From Rhodocyclaceae bacterium (lineage in GTDB: Bacteria > Pseudomonadota > Gammaproteobacteria > Burkholderiales > Rhodocyclaceae): a DNA stretch of 5,509 nucleotides. Below are positions 5,137-5,509 of the stretch, in pieces. Made by a program: the position numbers and the translations under genes. The stretch spans positions 1-5,509 of the forward strand of contig JAFSWK010000159.1 of NCBI GenBank assembly GCA_017444505.1, in the 5' to 3' direction. Within the stretch, counting starts at the first letter, position 1. Each line of letters starts with the position of its first letter. The notes beneath the pieces are model-generated. The model did not search any database. It was given only the letters and a program-made list of their open reading frames with translations, and was not told the DNA's origin.

Positions 5137-5509
5137 ATGGCGCTGATGACCACCCCCGTCTGCGATTTTGGCTGGCAGGCGCTGGATTTTGACCTGCCCG
5201 GCACGGACGGAAAACGCTATACGCTGGCCGATTGTCGCGGCGAGCGCGGGCTGCTGGTGATGTTTCTGTGCAATCACTGCCCGTATGTGCAGGCGGTGCT
5301 GGAGCGCATTGTGCGCGACTGCCGCGAGCTGCAAACGCTGGGCGTGGGCAGCGTGGCCATCTGCGCCAACGATGCGCAGGAGTACCCCGAAGACAGTTTT
5401 GAGAACATGGCGCGGCTGGCGCGCGAGCGCGATTTTCCGTTCCCCTATCTGCACGATGAAAGTCAGCAGGTGGCGCGCGCCTGGGGCGCGCGGCAGCGAG
5501 AACGCCGCC
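5137..5509 (+). CDS. Thioredoxin-fold family protein (AhpC/TSA-like redoxin), 5' part only
   Basis: The frame is open from the ATG at 5137 to the window edge: 124 codons of a protein whose relatives are about 180-200 residues. It begins with the peroxiredoxin-like FDLPGTDGKRYTLADCRGERG (residues 18-38 region) followed by LLVMFLCNHCPYV (39-51), with a CxxC-type active site Cys45-Asn-His-Cys48. This CNHCPYV variant is typical of a family of cytoplasmic thioredoxin-like proteins annotated as 'thioredoxin family' or 'redoxin domain' proteins, whose physiological partners are largely unknown. VAICANDAQEYPEDSFENM follows, as in the family, then HDESQQVARAWGA. Relatives continue here with a Cys-Thr-Pro-Asp-Phe segment, but this sequence reads Arg-Gln-Arg-Glu-Arg-Arg instead. 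No reading frame of the last 22 bases restores the expected text, so the end may be erroneous. No signal peptide is seen. Confidence 0.85.
   Translation, partial: MALMTTPVCDFGWQALDFDLPGTDGKRYTLADCRGERGLLVMFLCNHCPYVQAVLERIVRDCRELQTLGVGSVAICANDAQEYPEDSFENMARLARERDFPFPYLHDESQQVARAWGARQRERR

Noticed and set aside
1..5509. CRISPR array, tRNA, rRNA, insertion sequence or defence system
   Set aside because: No regularly spaced direct repeats, cloverleaf, rRNA signature, transposase or nuclease/effector motifs were found when reading both strands.

Overview
The window is a compact, GC-rich stretch of bacterial chromosome. It carries five recognisable housekeeping genes and three accessory or partial ones, on both strands. 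The gene families (RapZ, DarP/YjgA, MogA, RsmE, two-domain proteobacterial ArgA) and the protein-level motifs point to a proteobacterium, most likely a betaproteobacterium of Rhodocyclales or Burkholderiales type. That assignment rests on family resemblance only, and genus cannot be read from the sequence. No rRNA, tRNA, CRISPR array, transposase, phage gene or defence system is visible.

Left block (1-1347, minus strand): rapZ is followed by a small membrane-anchored NusG-domain-II protein (ATGA overlap) and then by the first 38 codons of a Gx-transporter (HepI-like) membrane protein that runs off the left edge. The three genes overlap end to start and probably form one transcript. rapZ normally sits behind hprK/ptsN in betaproteobacteria. 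Here it heads its own unit, divergent from darP.

Middle block (1425-2608, plus strand): a -10-like promoter lies before darP (50S ribosome maturation factor), which overlaps mogA (molybdopterin adenylyltransferase) by 8 bases. A 307-base gap follows between the convergent mogA and argA. It holds a strong hairpin that may terminate mogA transcription and then a dense series of inverted repeats: two hairpins with the same CGGTT/AACCG stem, an interrupted long-range inverted repeat, and a tandem hairpin pair that looks like a REP-type interspersed element. This is the least ordinary sequence in the window.

Right block (2916-5509): on the minus strand rsmE (16S rRNA m3U1498 methyltransferase) and argA (N-acetylglutamate synthase, first step of arginine synthesis) are joined by a TAATG stop/start overlap and probably driven from a TATAAT box at 5073-5078. 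Divergent from them, on the plus strand, is the 5' part of a thioredoxin-fold protein with a CNHC active site, cut by the right edge. Its last seven or so codons do not look like the family and may reflect a sequence or assembly problem at the contig end.

I see no convincing new system. The structured mogA-argA gap and the rapZ/NusG-II/Gx-transporter linkage are the two items most worth checking.
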